Below the pieces are notes generated by a model. The model made no database searches, was not told the origin of the DNA, and saw nothing but the letters and a program-made list of their open reading frames with translations. Shown here one piece after another: positions 63,347 through 64,000 of a stretch of DNA of 64,000 nt. The stretch is taken from positions 1 through 64,000 of the forward strand of contig URXG01000003.1 of NCBI GenBank assembly GCA_900551715.1. Reading direction: 5' to 3'. The position numbers and the translations under genes were made by a program. Every line of letters starts with the position of its first letter. Positions within the stretch are counted from its first letter, which is position 1. The stretch is from an uncultured Blautia sp. (GTDB lineage: Bacteria > Bacillota > Clostridia > Lachnospirales > Lachnospiraceae).

Positions 63347-64000
63347 TTACTTATTGAAAATGCTTTGCTTTTTTCGTTTTTTTACAACCATAAACTGAAT
63401 CAGGCAGCCTGCTGCTGTAAATATGAATTCCATTCCAACCAGAATCAATACATTTTTGACTCCTCCTGTCTCATTTACTTTTATACTTACATTGTTTGCA
63501 TTCATGCTATATATTATGAATGCAATAAAACCGAATATATTTCCTCCCAGGAATGCTCCCGGTAAACCTTCCGCCAGTTGGTCTGTACGGTATACAACAA
63601 CACCTGTCAGTATTGCAGCTATTATAAAAAGCGGCAAAAAAATACTGCTGCAAAAGTTCAAAAACAGCCCATCACATAGTATGACATTAATCCACATTAA
63701 AGTAAGTATATGAAATACTGAAGATAATTTTCTGTTTTTAAGATAAGAGATCAGAATGCACACCATAAGCACGATCAGCACTGCCAGAATGGATGCCTCT
63801 TTTCCTGCTATTCTCCTGTAATATCCGTCTTCATCTGTCATTGAGTCAATGCAATATCCGATCAATATCGCTGCTTCCCATAAAGTTACACATATATAAT
63901 AAATTTTTTTCCGATATGCACTTCCTGTCCAGCATAGAAACACACCGATCAGGAATACTGCTACTAATGCAAATATAATTACAGAAACTATCCATGAAAC
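63347..64000 (-). CDS. Partial multi-pass membrane protein, cut at the right edge
   Basis: The frame is open to base 64000 without a stop and its N-terminus lies outside the window. Visible are about 217 codons with some six hydrophobic segments separated by short basic loops (SYLKNRK, KKRKKQS at the C-terminus). No conserved motif is recognised. The GTG at 63943 should not be taken as the start, because the frame upstream is also membrane-like. Confidence 0.65.
   Translation of the reverse strand, partial: VSWIVSVIIFALVAVFLIGVFLCWTGSAYRKKIYYICVTLWEAAILIGYCIDSMTDEDGYYRRIAGKEASILAVLIVLMVCILISYLKNRKLSSVFHILTLMWINVILCDGLFLNFCSSIFLPLFIIAAILTGVVVYRTDQLAEGLPGAFLGGNIFGFIAFIIYSMNANNVSIKVNETGGVKNVLILVGMEFIFTAAGCLIQFMVVKKRKKQSIFNK

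Noticed and set aside
1..64000. CRISPR arrays, tRNA and rRNA genes
   Set aside because: No regularly spaced repeats, cloverleaf sequences or rRNA-like tracts were seen on either strand.

Overview
The window reads as chromosome of a low-GC Gram-positive gut-type anaerobe, most likely a Lachnospiraceae (Blautia, Mediterraneibacter or Ruminococcus-like). Support: strong Shine-Dalgarno sites before most starts, a class III (oxygen-sensitive) ribonucleotide reductase, the Firmicutes order rho-rpmE-DUF1385-prmC-prfA, YesM/YesN-type signalling, AgrC-like kinases, lipoproteins and secreted cohesin/dockerin proteins. No rRNA, tRNA or CRISPR array was found. Identifications come from reading proteins and motifs by eye; no database search was run.

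Layout. 0-0.45 kb: a possible IS200/IS605 right-end hairpin at the edge, then a compact locus with every part of an Fst/par-like type I toxin-antitoxin (29-codon membrane peptide, convergent antisense RNA, shared terminator, matching direct repeats). 0.5-11 kb: a secreted protein, then a quinate/shikimate module: YdiB-like dehydrogenase, Fe-S/flavin enoate reductase, LysR regulator, YdiM/YdiN-like transporter, type I dehydroquinase and a TRAP transporter. 11-20.5 kb: a sugar ABC transporter (XylF/G/H type) with a XylFII-LytS-YesN-like three-component sensor and one extra binding lipoprotein. 20.6-26.3 kb: a chorismate mutase-shikimate kinase fusion, a two-gene FtsX-type ABC system, and an ACT protein with AzlC/AzlD. 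26.3-40.4 kb: nrdD with NrdR boxes and a fused redoxin domain, then a housekeeping block (hflX, TPR lipoprotein, glmM-like, nucleotidyltransferase, prfA, prmC, DUF1385, rpmE, rho) and hisC. 40.6-43.9 kb: malic enzyme and an Ldh2-family dehydrogenase under a FadR-type GntR repressor whose operator lies inside the promoter.

44-54 kb: two adjacent AgrC-like proteins that look like complementary halves of one histidine kinase, then three exported proteins carrying cohesin, dockerin, zinc-ribbon-like and leucine-rich modules. 54.4-63.3 kb: a catabolic island (M24 hydrolase, Asp/Glu-racemase-like protein, XRE-cupin regulator, single-chain Fe-S serine dehydratase, pyrrolysine-free MttB-family methyltransferase, MFS permease). 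It is bracketed by a decayed PD-(D/E)XK/Rpn-type transposase gene and a deletion derivative sharing its ends. The right edge cuts a membrane-protein gene.

Strongest leads: (1) the enoate reductase next to ydiB and aroD, suggesting quinate/shikimate used as a reducible carbon source or electron sink; (2) the par-like toxin-antitoxin; (3) the split histidine kinase; (4) the MttB/M24/serine-dehydratase island; (5) the sugar three-component system with four candidate operator repeats.
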